64,000 nucleotides of DNA, from positions 1 through 64,000 of the forward strand of contig PWHN01000044.1 of NCBI GenBank assembly GCA_003554945.1. The letters run 5' to 3'. A program made the position numbers and the translations under genes. A model generated the notes under the pieces. The model had not been told where the DNA came from and did no database searches. It saw only the letters and a program-made list of their open reading frames with translations. Shown piece after piece: positions 10,209-20,263 of this stretch (position 1 is its first letter; each line of letters starts with the position of its first letter). The stretch comes from a bacterium (GTDB lineage: Bacteria > T1Sed10-126).

Positions 10209-10823
10209 TCAGCTTCTATTTTTTCGCCAGCGGTAGATAATATAAGCAAGAACAGACAGAATAAGACCAATAACAACTACAACAGTAGTGATGTCACCAA
10301 TACGAACAACCAGGGATAGAGTTTCCCGGACCCGGGGACCAAAGAAATAGGCGATAAGATAGACGACAGGCATGCTAACCAGGGCGGCAGCGGAATCATA
10401 GAGAATAAATTCGTGAAACCGCATCTTCAGTATGCCGGCAGTAAAGAAAGCAGGAAAACGAAGCCCGGGGGCTTGGCGTGCGACAAGAAGGGCCCGCGGG
10501 CCATAGCGGCGATAGTAATACTGGGCCTGAGCGATATGACGGCGGCGGACCATGTAGCGAAAAAGCGAGGTCCCCAGGAACCAGCGGCCGCCGTAGCGAC
10601 CGAGAAAGTAGGTTACTATATCTCCGGCAAGGACACCGGCATAACAGACGAGAAGCGTGATACCAAAGTGCATGTGACTGGTTGCCACAAGGTAACCGCT
10701 AACAACTATACTCAGCTCCTCGGGGATGGGCACACCGAGGCCGGCAATTACGAGAACAAAAAAGACAGCGAAATAACGGTATTCAGCGACCAGCGGGAGC
10801 AGCATGTAGAAGTAATCGATCAT
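10209..10823 (-). CDS. DedA-family membrane protein
   Basis: GLGVPIPEELSIVVSGYL; FLGRYGGRWFL; RQAPGLRFPAFFTAG. Confidence 0.9.
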   Translation of the reverse strand: MIDYFYMLLPLVAEYRYFAVFFVLVIAGLGVPIPEELSIVVSGYLVATSHMHFGITLLVCYAGVLAGDIVTYFLGRYGGRWFLGTSLFRYMVRRRHIAQAQYYYRRYGPRALLVARQAPGLRFPAFFTAGILKMRFHEFILYDSAAALVSMPVVYLIAYFFGPRVRETLSLVVRIGDITTVVVVIGLILSVLAYIIYRWRKNRS

Positions 10824-10832
10824 GACGGTAAA

Positions 10833-11030
10833 TTAGTCGCCCTCCGGCAGTTCCTTAAAACTTTCTACCGCTTGACTGAGTGACTGAGAGAAAGCGGTGA
10901 ACTCGGTCGGTGCCAGGGTTAAATGGACAAAATTATACTGAACAATAATAACGTCCTCCACCTCGTCGTGCCAGACGGCAGTGTAGTCGCCGGACTCGTC
11001 CTCAAATTCTACCAGTTTTGTAATAGACAT
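10833..11030 (-). CDS. Small conserved-looking hypothetical protein
   Basis: MSITKLVEFEDESGDYTAVWHDEVEDVIIVQ; RBS-like GGAGGG upstream of internal ATG. Confidence 0.5.
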   Translation of the reverse strand: MSITKLVEFEDESGDYTAVWHDEVEDVIIVQYNFVHLTLAPTEFTAFSQSLSQAVESFKELPEGD

Positions 11031-11169
11031 GGTTTCCCTCCAACAAGAGATAATAAAAGTCACAGAAATAATCCAGCATACAACTTAAACAGAGATTCAG
11101 GGGACTGGACAATATTAATATACTTTGGATAAAAAAGAAACGGGGAAAGGATATGGGGGAGGAGATAAA

Positions 11170-11234
11170 GGCCGCCCCAGCCGGAAAACCGGACTAAGTT
11201 ATGATAATTTGTTTATCCCCCGATTGGGGCGGCC
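11170..11234 (-). terminator. Long GC-rich hairpin immediately downstream of the Ala/Glu-rich ORF
   Basis: GGCCGCCCCA ... TGGGGCGGCC 10-bp perfect arms. Confidence 0.5.
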
Positions 11235-11243
11235 GAAAAGCAA

Positions 11244-11615
11244 TTAAACGCGCTGGTTGATGTTAAGTCCAACACCCATCGACTCAAAGACCTGCTGGCC
11301 GGCAGCACCTTCTTCTTCAGCCTCGGCACCTTCTTCGGCCGCGGCGGCCTGTTCGCCCTGCCCGGCCTCGGTTACGGCCTGAGCCTCAGTAGGTGTTTCA
11401 GCGACTTGCTCAACCTCCTGCTGGGCCTCTGCCACCTGAGCTTCTTCCGCTGCAGGAATACGATCTTCCTCAGCGACTATCTCGGCGGCGACAGCTTCGG
11501 CCTCGTCTCCATCTTGACCTTCGTCAGCGAGACCGGCCTCAGCAGCACGATCAACAACGCCTGGCTGTTGGCCTACGATGTTCTGAGCAGTGGTGGGTTC
11601 TATTCCTTGAGGCAT
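11244..11615 (-). CDS. Acidic Ala/Glu/Gln-rich low-complexity protein
   Basis: 123 aa, mostly A/E/Q/V; RBS-like sequence upstream. Confidence 0.55.
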   Translation of the reverse strand: MPQGIEPTTAQNIVGQQPGVVDRAAEAGLADEGQDGDEAEAVAAEIVAEEDRIPAAEEAQVAEAQQEVEQVAETPTEAQAVTEAGQGEQAAAAEEGAEAEEEGAAGQQVFESMGVGLNINQRV

Positions 11616-12336
11616 GACTAACTCCCTCCTGTGGAAAATGATAACTCATCCCTGTTGCACATCTCATCCACTATTAAAGGTAAAACATTTGGGTTGAAAA
11701 ATCAAATTATTTTTTTGTTTGCATGATTAATTGGGGAAGTGCTAAGGATATTAGGAGATGAGGAGATTAGGCGAGATCAAGTGCGGGGCGGTAGTTCACG
11801 ATGGGGGGAGCGGGCGATGGGGCGAGGGGGGGAAAGTTTGGGGGAATCAAGTTCAAGATCAAAGTCACTGGATTCCGGCTCGGGGGCCGGAATGACGGCA
11901 AGTTCAAGAACGGGGAACGCAAAGGCGCAGAGGCGAAAGTTCGGGAAAATCAAGTTCAACTTCAAGATGGATTGCGGATCGTAGTCCGTAATGACGATCT
12001 TTATTCAAAACCGTAAACATGGATTGCGGGTCAAGCCCGCAATGACGTTCGGGAAGTCAAGAGCAAAATCAAGATCAAGAACATGAACAAGATTATGAGC
12101 ACTTAATGAATTTGAATTAGCTTTCGGCTTTTGGCTTTGAGCTGAATTAACTTCCCCCCTCACCTGTCTCCTCTCCCTCGAAGGGGAGAGGAGATAAGTC
12201 GAAAGCGGTGTGTCCTCTCCCTTAGAGTTGGTAGGTTAGAAAGTTGGAAAATGAAAAAGTTGGACACTATAGGTGTAGGTTGGGATTAAAAAGTAGCTTT
12301 TGTTAGACACGTTTGTGAGATTTTTAGAGCGGTTGA

Positions 12337-13467
12337 TTAAATGAGGAGGCGCTCGGGGGTTGGAAGAAAGGGTTCGGCTAATTCGGGGGTTGTAGAGTCA
12401 ACTATCATTTTTTTAAGTAGTTTCGCCGTTATCGGCGTGTGAAGGATGCCATTGCGATAGTGGCCGGCCGCGAAGTATAAGTTCTTCGTCGAGGGGGACG
12501 GGCCAATAAAGGGGAGACTGTCAAAAGAGGCGGGGCGATGGCCAACCCAGGTCTCAAGAAAAGGCTGATCTCGCAGAGCCGGTAAAATTTCGGCCGCCGA
12601 AAAAAGCAAGTCGTAGAGACCGCCAAAACGAACTCGACGTTCAAAACCTTTTTCTTCCATCGTAGCCCCCAGAATCATGCGGTCGGGGGAATGAGGAACA
12701 CAGTAAACGTCGGGCGAATGTACGATACTGTCCGGTGAGAAACTACTATCGAGACCGACGGCAACAGCTTGCCCTTTGACCGGTCGAACGGGCAGCCGAT
12801 CCTGCTCAGCAAGCCCGGGCAAAAGCCCGGTCCAGGCGCCGGCGGCCAGGACAACGAGATCCGGCTGTACAGAGGTGAAGTTGCTATGTAAAGTTTTAAT
12901 CCGCGCGGCCGAATCATACTCGAGATCAACCAGGGGGTCATTGGTATGTATTTCCACTCCCCGCTCCCGACAGAGCAGGTAGAGGGCAGCAGCAAACTTA
13001 CGGTTGTCAATGTGCTTCTCGTCAGCAATCCAGAGTCCGCCAACCAGCTGATCAGTAAGGGCCGGCTGGCGCTTTTTTAGGATTTCAACAGGGAGGCGCT
13101 CAACCTCCAGCCCGAGTCGTTGTTGATACTCGTATAAGCGTTTTACTTCCTGGAGCTGGCGCTCATGAGTAGCGACATAAAAGGTACCCTGCTGGCGCAA
13201 GCCGACCTCCATGCCAGTTTCGTCTTCAAGCCGACGACAGTATTGGGGAAACATGTGCAGACTCTGGCGGCCTAGTTCAAGCAGCTCAAACTCTTCAAAC
13301 TCCAGCTCCATGATTGGGGCGAGCATTCCACCGGCGGCTCCGGTCGCTTCAGAACCGGTGTAATCGCGGTCGAAGAGCGCTACAGAGGAAAAATAATCAG
13401 CCAGCTCGGCGGCGACTGCCAGACCGATACAGCCGCCGCCAACGACGGCAACGTCGACATCTATCAT
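12337..13467 (-). CDS. thiO: Glycine oxidase/FAD-dependent amino acid oxidase (ThiO-like)
   Basis: DVAVVGGGCIGLAVAAELA dinucleotide motif; GHYRNGILHTPITAKLL C-terminus. Confidence 0.85.
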   Translation of the reverse strand: MIDVDVAVVGGGCIGLAVAAELADYFSSVALFDRDYTGSEATGAAGGMLAPIMELEFEEFELLELGRQSLHMFPQYCRRLEDETGMEVGLRQQGTFYVATHERQLQEVKRLYEYQQRLGLEVERLPVEILKKRQPALTDQLVGGLWIADEKHIDNRKFAAALYLLCRERGVEIHTNDPLVDLEYDSAARIKTLHSNFTSVQPDLVVLAAGAWTGLLPGLAEQDRLPVRPVKGQAVAVGLDSSFSPDSIVHSPDVYCVPHSPDRMILGATMEEKGFERRVRFGGLYDLLFSAAEILPALRDQPFLETWVGHRPASFDSLPFIGPSPSTKNLYFAAGHYRNGILHTPITAKLLKKMIVDSTTPELAEPFLPTPERLLI

Positions 13468-15137
13468 TCGGGCAGTTCAACCACGGCTCCCCGATCAGCA
13501 GCAGCAACCATGCGCCGGTAACGGCACAGATAGCTACCGGTTAGCAGGTCGCGTTCCGGCTGTTGGGCAGGGTCCCGATCAAGAAAATCGGATTCCTTTA
13601 CCTGGAGCTTCTTTTCGGGGATGTTAATAGAAACAGTATCACCGTCGCGCAGTTTAGAAATTGGACCCTGGTGAGCGGCTTCAGGAGCAATATGAGCAAT
13701 ACAGGGACCGCGACTACCGCCGGAAAAACGGCCGTCGGTGAGCAGAGCGGTGTTTTGCCCGAGACCGCTGCCCATCAGGTTGGCAGTCGGAGCAAGCATC
13801 TCACGCATACCGGGACCGCCGGCGGGACCTTCAAAACGAATAACAATGACAGAACCAGGCTCGATTTCACCGTCAAGAATGGCTCTGTTAGCTGCTTCTT
13901 CAGATTCAAAGACGCGGGCCGGACCCTCGTGGACAAGCATATTTTCATCGACGGCGGCAGCCTTCACAGCGGCGCCGCGGGGAGCCAGATTTCCAAACAG
14001 AATTTTAAGCCCTCCCTGATCGGAATAGGCCCGGTCTGTGGGACGAATAACCTCGCCATCGACCGGCTCGGCATCGGAAATAATCTCACCAACAAGCTGG
14101 CCGCCAACTGTAGGTACAGCGGATCGAATCAGTCCACAGCAGTCGCTCAGCTCCCGCATCACCGTCGGCAGGCCGCCGGCGGCATCGACATCCTCCATGT
14201 GATAACGGGAGGAAGGGGAAACTTTACATAGCGTGGGGGTTTGGTCGGATAGTTTATTGATCTTTTCAAGCGAATATTCAACTCCAGCCTCAGTTGCTAT
14301 GGCCAGACCGTGCAGGAGCATATTGGTTGAACAGCCCATAGCCAGACCAACAGTAAAGGCATTGTCAAAAGCAGCTTCCGTCAGAAAATCCCGGGCCGTG
14401 CTCCCCTCTTCGACAAGGTCAACGATGCGCCGACCGGCACTGGCGGCAAGCTGCTCACGGCGGTCCATCGGCGCGGGAACGGTGCCGTTGCCGGGCAGAC
14501 CAATCCCCAATGATTCAGTGAAACAATTCATTGAGTTGGCGGTAAACATACCGCTGCAGGAACCTTCGCCCGGACAGGCCCGGCATTCCAGAGAACGCAT
14601 ACGCTCAAGCGATATCTCGTCCTCTTCAGCGGCGGCCACGCCTTCAAAGACATCTATCAAATCAACGGCCTCCCCCTCCGACTCACCGGCGAGCATGGGA
14701 CCGCCGCTGACGAAAACGGTCGGGATATCAAGCCGAGCAGCAGCCATGAGCATACCGGGAACAATCTTGTCACAGTTAGGAATACAGACCATACCGTCGA
14801 ACTGGTGGCCCTCGACCATGGTTTCAACGGTGTCGGCAATCAACTCGCGACTGGGCAGAGAATATTTCATACCGCTATGACCCATGGCAATGCCATCGCA
14901 GAGGGCCATCGTATTAAATTCAAAAGGGACTGCTCCGGCTTCCCGTATGGACTCTTTTACCGCCGCAGCTATCCGATCAAGATGGACATGACCGGGAACA
15001 ACCTCGGAATATGAATTTGCAACTGCAATAAAAGGTTTATCAAAATCATCGTCCTCCACTCCAACTGCTCGCAGTAGCGAACGGTGGGGCGCTCGTTCAA
15101 TTCCTTCCTTTACATTTTTACTTCGTTCTTGACTCAC
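13464..15137 (-). CDS. ilvD: Dihydroxy-acid dehydratase
   Basis: CDGIAMGHSGMKYSLPSRELIADTVE; NCDKIVPGMLMA; RACPGEGSCSGMFTANSMN. Confidence 0.97.
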   Translation of the reverse strand: MSQERSKNVKEGIERAPHRSLLRAVGVEDDDFDKPFIAVANSYSEVVPGHVHLDRIAAAVKESIREAGAVPFEFNTMALCDGIAMGHSGMKYSLPSRELIADTVETMVEGHQFDGMVCIPNCDKIVPGMLMAAARLDIPTVFVSGGPMLAGESEGEAVDLIDVFEGVAAAEEDEISLERMRSLECRACPGEGSCSGMFTANSMNCFTESLGIGLPGNGTVPAPMDRREQLAASAGRRIVDLVEEGSTARDFLTEAAFDNAFTVGLAMGCSTNMLLHGLAIATEAGVEYSLEKINKLSDQTPTLCKVSPSSRYHMEDVDAAGGLPTVMRELSDCCGLIRSAVPTVGGQLVGEIISDAEPVDGEVIRPTDRAYSDQGGLKILFGNLAPRGAAVKAAAVDENMLVHEGPARVFESEEAANRAILDGEIEPGSVIVIRFEGPAGGPGMREMLAPTANLMGSGLGQNTALLTDGRFSGGSRGPCIAHIAPEAAHQGPISKLRDGDTVSINIPEKKLQVKESDFLDRDPAQQPERDLLTGSYLCRYRRMVAAADRGAVVELPE

Positions 15138-15370
15138 CTGTTACACCTCCAGAAAAATTTGCTGAATGCTTGTTTGATAGCTTAATTTTAACATTATGGA
15201 GAAAAAATTGAGATTTTTTTCGGATTCTGGAATAAAGAAAAAGTCTGTTTAGTTAATGTTAAGGGTAAAAGGAAAACGGATAGAATTATCAGGAGATCAG
15301 GCGGAGGTGAGGACTATTTTTGGGCAGGAAATCTAATCATCATTTTTACCATAAAAGGGAGTGATTAATC

Positions 15371-15811
15371 ATGGCTATTCGAAGACGTAGAGGTTGGTCA
15401 CCGTTAGGTAATTTGCTGGATCTGGACAAACAGTTGAGTCAGATGTTTGGTGAAGGCGAAGAAAGCAGCACCAGCATGACAACGTGGTCGCCAAGAGTTG
15501 ACGTCTATGAGAGTGGCGACGACCTGGTATTTGAGTGTGAAGCGCCCGGCGTCAACAAGGACGATATTGATGTCTCGGTGGAAAACAACCGGCTGACGAT
15601 AAGTGGTGAACGCCGAGAAGAAAAAGAAGCAGGCGGAGACGATCGTGATTACTACCGAACTGAGCGTCTCTATGGTCGTTTCCAGCGTTCCTTCGCACTG
15701 CCGGAGGGTGTTGACGCCAGTGATATTTCAGCGCAATATGACGACGGCGTGCTCAAGGTGACACTACCACAAGCAGCACAAGCAGAGAAGCAGACAATCG
15801 AAATCGAATAA
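15371..15811 (+). CDS. Hsp20/alpha-crystallin family chaperone
   Basis: WSPRVDVYESGDDLVFECEAPGVNKDDIDVSVENNRLTISGER. Confidence 0.95.
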   Translation: MAIRRRRGWSPLGNLLDLDKQLSQMFGEGEESSTSMTTWSPRVDVYESGDDLVFECEAPGVNKDDIDVSVENNRLTISGERREEKEAGGDDRDYYRTERLYGRFQRSFALPEGVDASDISAQYDDGVLKVTLPQAAQAEKQTIEIE

Positions 15812-15858
15812 GTTCCCCCTTCCACGCTTCTCCGTGCTCTCCGCCCGTTCGATCTCTT

Positions 15859-15896
15859 GAAGTCGGGCAGCCTTGCTGCCCGACTTCTTTTTTTTT
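15859..15896 (+). terminator. Rho-independent terminator after hsp20
   Basis: GAAGTCGGGCAGC CTT GCTGCCCGACTTC followed by T-run. Confidence 0.95.
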
Positions 15897-16083
15897 AGTG
15901 TGAAAGTGTGAAAGTTGGAAAGTGTGAAAGTGTAGTTGCGAGGAGCGAGGGAGCGACAGTGCGAGGAGCGATATTGCGATGAGCGTGGGGGAGATGGGGC
16001 GAAGAGGTGCTAGAGCGAAAATCAAGTTCAAGATGGATTGCGGGTCAAGCCCGCAATGACGGCGGTAGGTCAAGAGCAACATA

Positions 16084-16989
16084 ATGCTGGGAGAGGCAAA
16101 ATATTTAAAGAAAGAGAGGCTGGTAGAGTTGGTTAAAGGAGAAGAATTGCTTGGTTTTCACGCGCCGACGACGGGTGGAATAGATAAGGCGCCGGGACGA
16201 CTGAAAGAGCTGAACTGTTCAACCGGACAAATTTTTAGCAAAAACAACCGGCAGTGGAAGGCGCGGGATTTCTATGAGAACGAAATTTCCGACTTCCAGA
16301 AAGCGGCCGATAAGTTAGACGGACCGATCGTTGTTCACAGTAGCTACCTGATCAACCTGGGAAACCCGGACGATGAAAAATGGAAAAAATCTGTGCGGGC
16401 ACTCATAATAGAAATAGAGCGTGTTGACTGTCTGAGTCTGAAGGATTTAGTCCTACATCCAGGTTTACACGTTGGCAGTGGCGAAGAAGCGGGAATGAAA
16501 CAAATTATCGAAGGACTAAACCAGGCCCTCGAAGAGACGGCCGGTCTTGATGCACGGGTCAGCCTGGAAGTAACAGCCGGACAGGGTTCCAGCCTCGGAT
16601 ACCGATTTGAACAGCTTCGTGAACTAAAAGAGGGGGTAGACAAACCAGAACGAATTTCTTACTGCCTGGACAGTTGTCACATGTTCAGTGCCGGCTACGA
16701 CCTGAGCAGTGAGAAGGCCTACGAGCAGACGATGCAGGAAGTTGAAAACGTGCTGGGGATAGAAGATGTTAAGGCCATTCACCTGAACGACTCGCTCAAC
16801 GAGTGCGGAAGCAAAGTGGACCGACACGCGGATATTGGCGAGGGGCAGATCGGTGCGGAAGGATTTCGCTGCCTGATGAACGACAAACGCTGGGGAAAGA
16901 CACCGAAAATACTGGAGACACCGGTGGAAGAGAGCTGGCGGGAGTCGTATGGGAAAAATTTGGAGCGGTTACGGAGTTTGAAAGTGTGA
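16084..16989 (+). CDS. nfo: Endonuclease IV
   Basis: GFHAPTTGGIDKAPGRLKEL; VVHSSYLINLGNP; YCLDSCHMFSAGYD; IHLNDSLNECGSKVDRHADIGEGQIG. Confidence 0.93.
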   Translation: MLGEAKYLKKERLVELVKGEELLGFHAPTTGGIDKAPGRLKELNCSTGQIFSKNNRQWKARDFYENEISDFQKAADKLDGPIVVHSSYLINLGNPDDEKWKKSVRALIIEIERVDCLSLKDLVLHPGLHVGSGEEAGMKQIIEGLNQALEETAGLDARVSLEVTAGQGSSLGYRFEQLRELKEGVDKPERISYCLDSCHMFSAGYDLSSEKAYEQTMQEVENVLGIEDVKAIHLNDSLNECGSKVDRHADIGEGQIGAEGFRCLMNDKRWGKTPKILETPVEESWRESYGKNLERLRSLKV

Positions 16990-17159
16990 AAGTTGGAAAG
17001 TTTGAAAGTGTAGTTGCGAAGAGCGAAGGAGCGAGCTTGCGAAGGGGCGAGGTGCGCAAAATCGTAAATTCAAGGTCAAGTTCAAGATGGATTGCGGGTC
17101 AAGCCCGCAATGACGGGCATTAGATCAAGACCTAAAAAACCTGTTGCGGGTCACGACGT

Positions 17160-17279
17160 GAAACCGGAAACCTAAAACTGGAAACTGGTAACTGATAACT
17201 ATAAACTGGACACTCGCAACTGGAAACTGATAACTAAAAACTGAAAACTGGTAACTGGTAACTGGTAACTGGTAACTGT
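17160..17279. repeat. Heptanucleotide-like AACTGGN/AACTGAN repeat tract
   Basis: AACTGGTAACTGGTAACTGGTAACTGGTAACTG and degenerate variants, period 7. Confidence 0.85.
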
Positions 17280-18095
17280 TTAATCAAACAGAACGTCCTG
17301 CATGTCGTAAAGACCCGGGGAGGCCTGGGTTACAAAACGGGCAGCGCGAAGAGCACCGTGGGCAAAAGTCTCGCGACTGGAAGCGCGGTGAGTAAGTTCC
17401 ACCCGTTCACCCTCGCCGGCAAAATAGACGGTATGTTCACCGGCAACGTCCCCACCCCGTAAAGCAAGCAGACCAATAGTATCCTGGTCACGTTCGCCCG
17501 TAAAACCTTCCCGACCAAAGCAGGCAACCTCGCCAAGGTCAAGCCCGCGAGCTTCAGCCAGATCCTCGGCCAGCGTGAGCGCGGTGCCACTGGGAGCGTC
17601 TTCTTTATGCCGATGATGCATCTCCAGAATTTCAGCATCAAATCCCTCACCCAGCGACTCAGAGGCCTGAACGATAAGACGGCGAAGCAGGTTAATGCCA
17701 AGACTCATGTTAGTGGCATATACAACGGGAACCAGTTCGGCAAGATTTTTTATCTGATTCATTCCTTTTTTGTCAATTCCAGTGGTGCCAATTACAGCCG
17801 GCGTGCCGGTTTCAATGGCAGCCATAACAAACTCGCGGGTGGCTTCCGGTCGAGTGAAATCAATCAGCACCCCTTCAGAATCAAGAAAATTTGCCGGTTC
17901 CGAGCGCACAGTAACACTCGCCGGCAGCGAAGAAATTATTTCTTCGGCCCGTTTACCAACCAGTGGGCTGCCCTTTCGTTCCAGCGCTCCGGCAAGGGAA
18001 AACTCATCTTGAGAGGCTATCAGTTTCAAGATTTCCTGCCCCATCCGACCGCCAACACCGGTAACTAAAAGCCTGGTCGAAGCCGCGGCGGTCAC
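17280..18095 (-). CDS. dapB: 4-hydroxy-tetrahydrodipicolinate reductase
   Basis: GVGGRMGQEILKLI; ILEMHHRHKEDAPSGTAL. Confidence 0.97.
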   Translation of the reverse strand: MTAAASTRLLVTGVGGRMGQEILKLIASQDEFSLAGALERKGSPLVGKRAEEIISSLPASVTVRSEPANFLDSEGVLIDFTRPEATREFVMAAIETGTPAVIGTTGIDKKGMNQIKNLAELVPVVYATNMSLGINLLRRLIVQASESLGEGFDAEILEMHHRHKEDAPSGTALTLAEDLAEARGLDLGEVACFGREGFTGERDQDTIGLLALRGGDVAGEHTVYFAGEGERVELTHRASSRETFAHGALRAARFVTQASPGLYDMQDVLFD

Positions 18096-18967
18096 TGAAT
18101 TTCAACCCCACTTTCTGCAAGCAGTTTTTCCAGTTTGTCATAGAGTTCGGGCTGTAACTCAGTCATTGGTAAGCGCAGCTCATTGCGGCAGAGACCGCGC
18201 ATGCTAACAGCGGCCTTGACTGGGATAGGATTTGTTTCCCAGAACATGGCCTCCATAAGCGGCATAAGCTCCTGATGTATCTGTCGGGCAAGCTCCGGCT
18301 GACCGTCCAACCAGGCGTGAACAAGAGCGTTCACCCGGTCGGGAACAAGATTAGCAAGAACAGATACAACCCCCTGACCACCAACAGAAAGCATTGGCAG
18401 AGTACGGCAGTCATCACCACTCAGAACAGCAAAATCTTCGTCCGTCCCCCGGGCGATTCGAGCCGCCTGATCAACATCACCGGAGGCCTCTTTTACACCT
18501 ACAATGTTGGGAATTTTAGAAAGTTCAACAACTGTTTCGGGAAGCAGGTTAATGCCGGTACGGGAGGGAACGTTGTAGACAACAATACCGATATCAACAG
18601 AATCGGCGACACGTTGATAATGTTCGATCATACCCCGCTGTGGCGGTTTGTTGTAATAAGGGGTTATAACGAGCGCATAGTCGGCGCCGGCTTCTTCGGC
18701 GTGTCGAGTCATGCGGATCGCTTCGTGAGTGCTATTGGAGCCACTCCCGGCCAGAACCTGTGCTGATTCAGCCTCGTCGATTACAGTCTCGATTACAAAT
18801 TCGTGTTCCTTGTATTCAAGCGTTGCCGACTCCCCGGTAGTTCCACAGGGAACAAGCACATCAGTGCCGTTTTCTTCCTGAAAACGGACGAGCCGACGCA
18901 ACGCCTGCTCGTCAACATTATCGTCTTTAAACGGCGTAACCAGTGCGACCATTGAACCCTTTAACAT
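18092..18967 (-). CDS. dapA: 4-hydroxy-tetrahydrodipicolinate synthase
   Basis: GSMVALVTPFKDD; VPCGTTGESATL; YNVPSRTGINL; VGVKEASGD. Confidence 0.97.
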   Translation of the reverse strand: MLKGSMVALVTPFKDDNVDEQALRRLVRFQEENGTDVLVPCGTTGESATLEYKEHEFVIETVIDEAESAQVLAGSGSNSTHEAIRMTRHAEEAGADYALVITPYYNKPPQRGMIEHYQRVADSVDIGIVVYNVPSRTGINLLPETVVELSKIPNIVGVKEASGDVDQAARIARGTDEDFAVLSGDDCRTLPMLSVGGQGVVSVLANLVPDRVNALVHAWLDGQPELARQIHQELMPLMEAMFWETNPIPVKAAVSMRGLCRNELRLPMTELQPELYDKLEKLLAESGVEIQ

Positions 18968-18991
18968 TGAAATACACCTCAGATTTTAAAT

Positions 18992-20263
18992 TTAATTATC
19001 AATCATTTTTTCTTTGCACCAGATATCTTCGTAGGTATCTCGTTCCCGTATGAGATAAGCGGTCCGGTCATCAACAAGCACCTCGGCCGGACGGCGAAAA
19101 GAGTTATAATTGGAAGCCATACAGGAGCCATAAGCGCCGGCGCTCATAACTGCCAGCGGGTCGTCGGGCCGGGGTTCGGGGAGCTCCCGCCCTTTGCCAA
19201 AATAATCGCCGGTTTCACATACGGGGCCAACAACGTCAGCATTTACTGGGTCGTTATTGCGAGGAATTACCGGAACAATTTCATGGAAAGCGTCATACAT
19301 CGCCGGGCGGATGAGAGTGTTCATCCCGGCGTCAACAACAATAAAATTATGGGTAACGGATTTTTTTACGTAAATCACCCTGGTGATCAGGGCGCCGGCG
19401 TTGGCAGTGATAAAGCGGCCGGGTTCAACTATGAATTTAAGGTCGAGATCGGCCAGATAAGGTGAGATTATCTCCCACCAGCGCTCAGGCGAGATCGTCT
19501 CCTCGTCGTCGTAACAGACGCCAAGCCCGCCACCCAGGTTTAGAGTTTCCACTTCAATACGATGTTCACGAAGGCTGCGTATGAGGTCCCGAGCTTTGCG
19601 AGCCAGCCGCTCAAAGGGCTGCTGGTCTGTTATCTGCGAACCAATATGAAAGTGCAGACCGGTAAATTTGAGGTTTTTGCTACGGGCAATACTGTTCGCA
19701 ACAGATTCAACCTCGGGGAACGGAATCCCAAACTTATTTTCTTTTTTGCCGGTAGTGATTTTAGCGTGTGTTTTTGCATCGACGGCCGGGTTGACCCGGA
19801 TAGCGACACGAGCCTCTGTCTGCAGTTCGGCGGCTAATCGCTGCAATTGTTCAATCTCGGGAATCGACTCGACGTTGAATTGATAGATACCGGCCTCAAG
19901 CGCACGGCGCTGTTCGGCTGCCGTCTTACCGACACCGGAGTAGACAATTTTTCCCGGGTCAGCACCGACCTTAAGCACTCTTTCCAGCTCGCCGCCGGAG
20001 ACGATATCAAAACCTGCGCCGGCTTCAGCAAGGAGCTGAAGGACGGCAAGGTTGCTGTTGCTTTTAACAGCAAAACAGACGAGAGAGTCCTGCTGGCTAA
20101 AGACTTGCTGATACTTATGTAATTGATTTAGCATGTGGTTTTTACTGTAAACGTAAAGGGGGCTGCCATGTTCCTCGACCAGATCGGTCAGGGGAATATT
20201 TTCACAGTGATACTCGCCGTCCAGATATTTAAAACCGGCGCTGCCGGTAAGTTGGTCAGTCAT
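18992..20263 (-). CDS. lysA: Diaminopimelate decarboxylase
   Basis: FAVKSNSNLAVLQLLAEAGAGFDIVSGGEL; HFHIGSQI; GPVCETGDYFGK; start at MTDQL overlaps argH end. Confidence 0.95.
   Translation of the reverse strand: MTDQLTGSAGFKYLDGEYHCENIPLTDLVEEHGSPLYVYSKNHMLNQLHKYQQVFSQQDSLVCFAVKSNSNLAVLQLLAEAGAGFDIVSGGELERVLKVGADPGKIVYSGVGKTAAEQRRALEAGIYQFNVESIPEIEQLQRLAAELQTEARVAIRVNPAVDAKTHAKITTGKKENKFGIPFPEVESVANSIARSKNLKFTGLHFHIGSQITDQQPFERLARKARDLIRSLREHRIEVETLNLGGGLGVCYDDEETISPERWWEIISPYLADLDLKFIVEPGRFITANAGALITRVIYVKKSVTHNFIVVDAGMNTLIRPAMYDAFHEIVPVIPRNNDPVNADVVGPVCETGDYFGKGRELPEPRPDDPLAVMSAGAYGSCMASNYNSFRRPAEVLVDDRTAYLIRERDTYEDIWCKEKMIDN

Noticed and set aside
11393-11621. Overlapping + strand ORFs
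   Set aside because: Antisense to the Ala/Glu-rich protein; skewed codon composition creates open reverse frames.
13563-14231. 222-aa ORF on the + strand
   Set aside because: Fully antisense to ilvD, composition typical of the reverse frame of a GC-rich gene, no RBS or family signature.
14233-14880. 215-aa ORF on the + strand
   Set aside because: Antisense to ilvD; Ser/Arg/Pro-rich shadow translation.
15753-16082. 109-aa - strand ORF
   Set aside because: Covers the hsp20 terminator and intergenic repeats; translation reads through repeat DNA.
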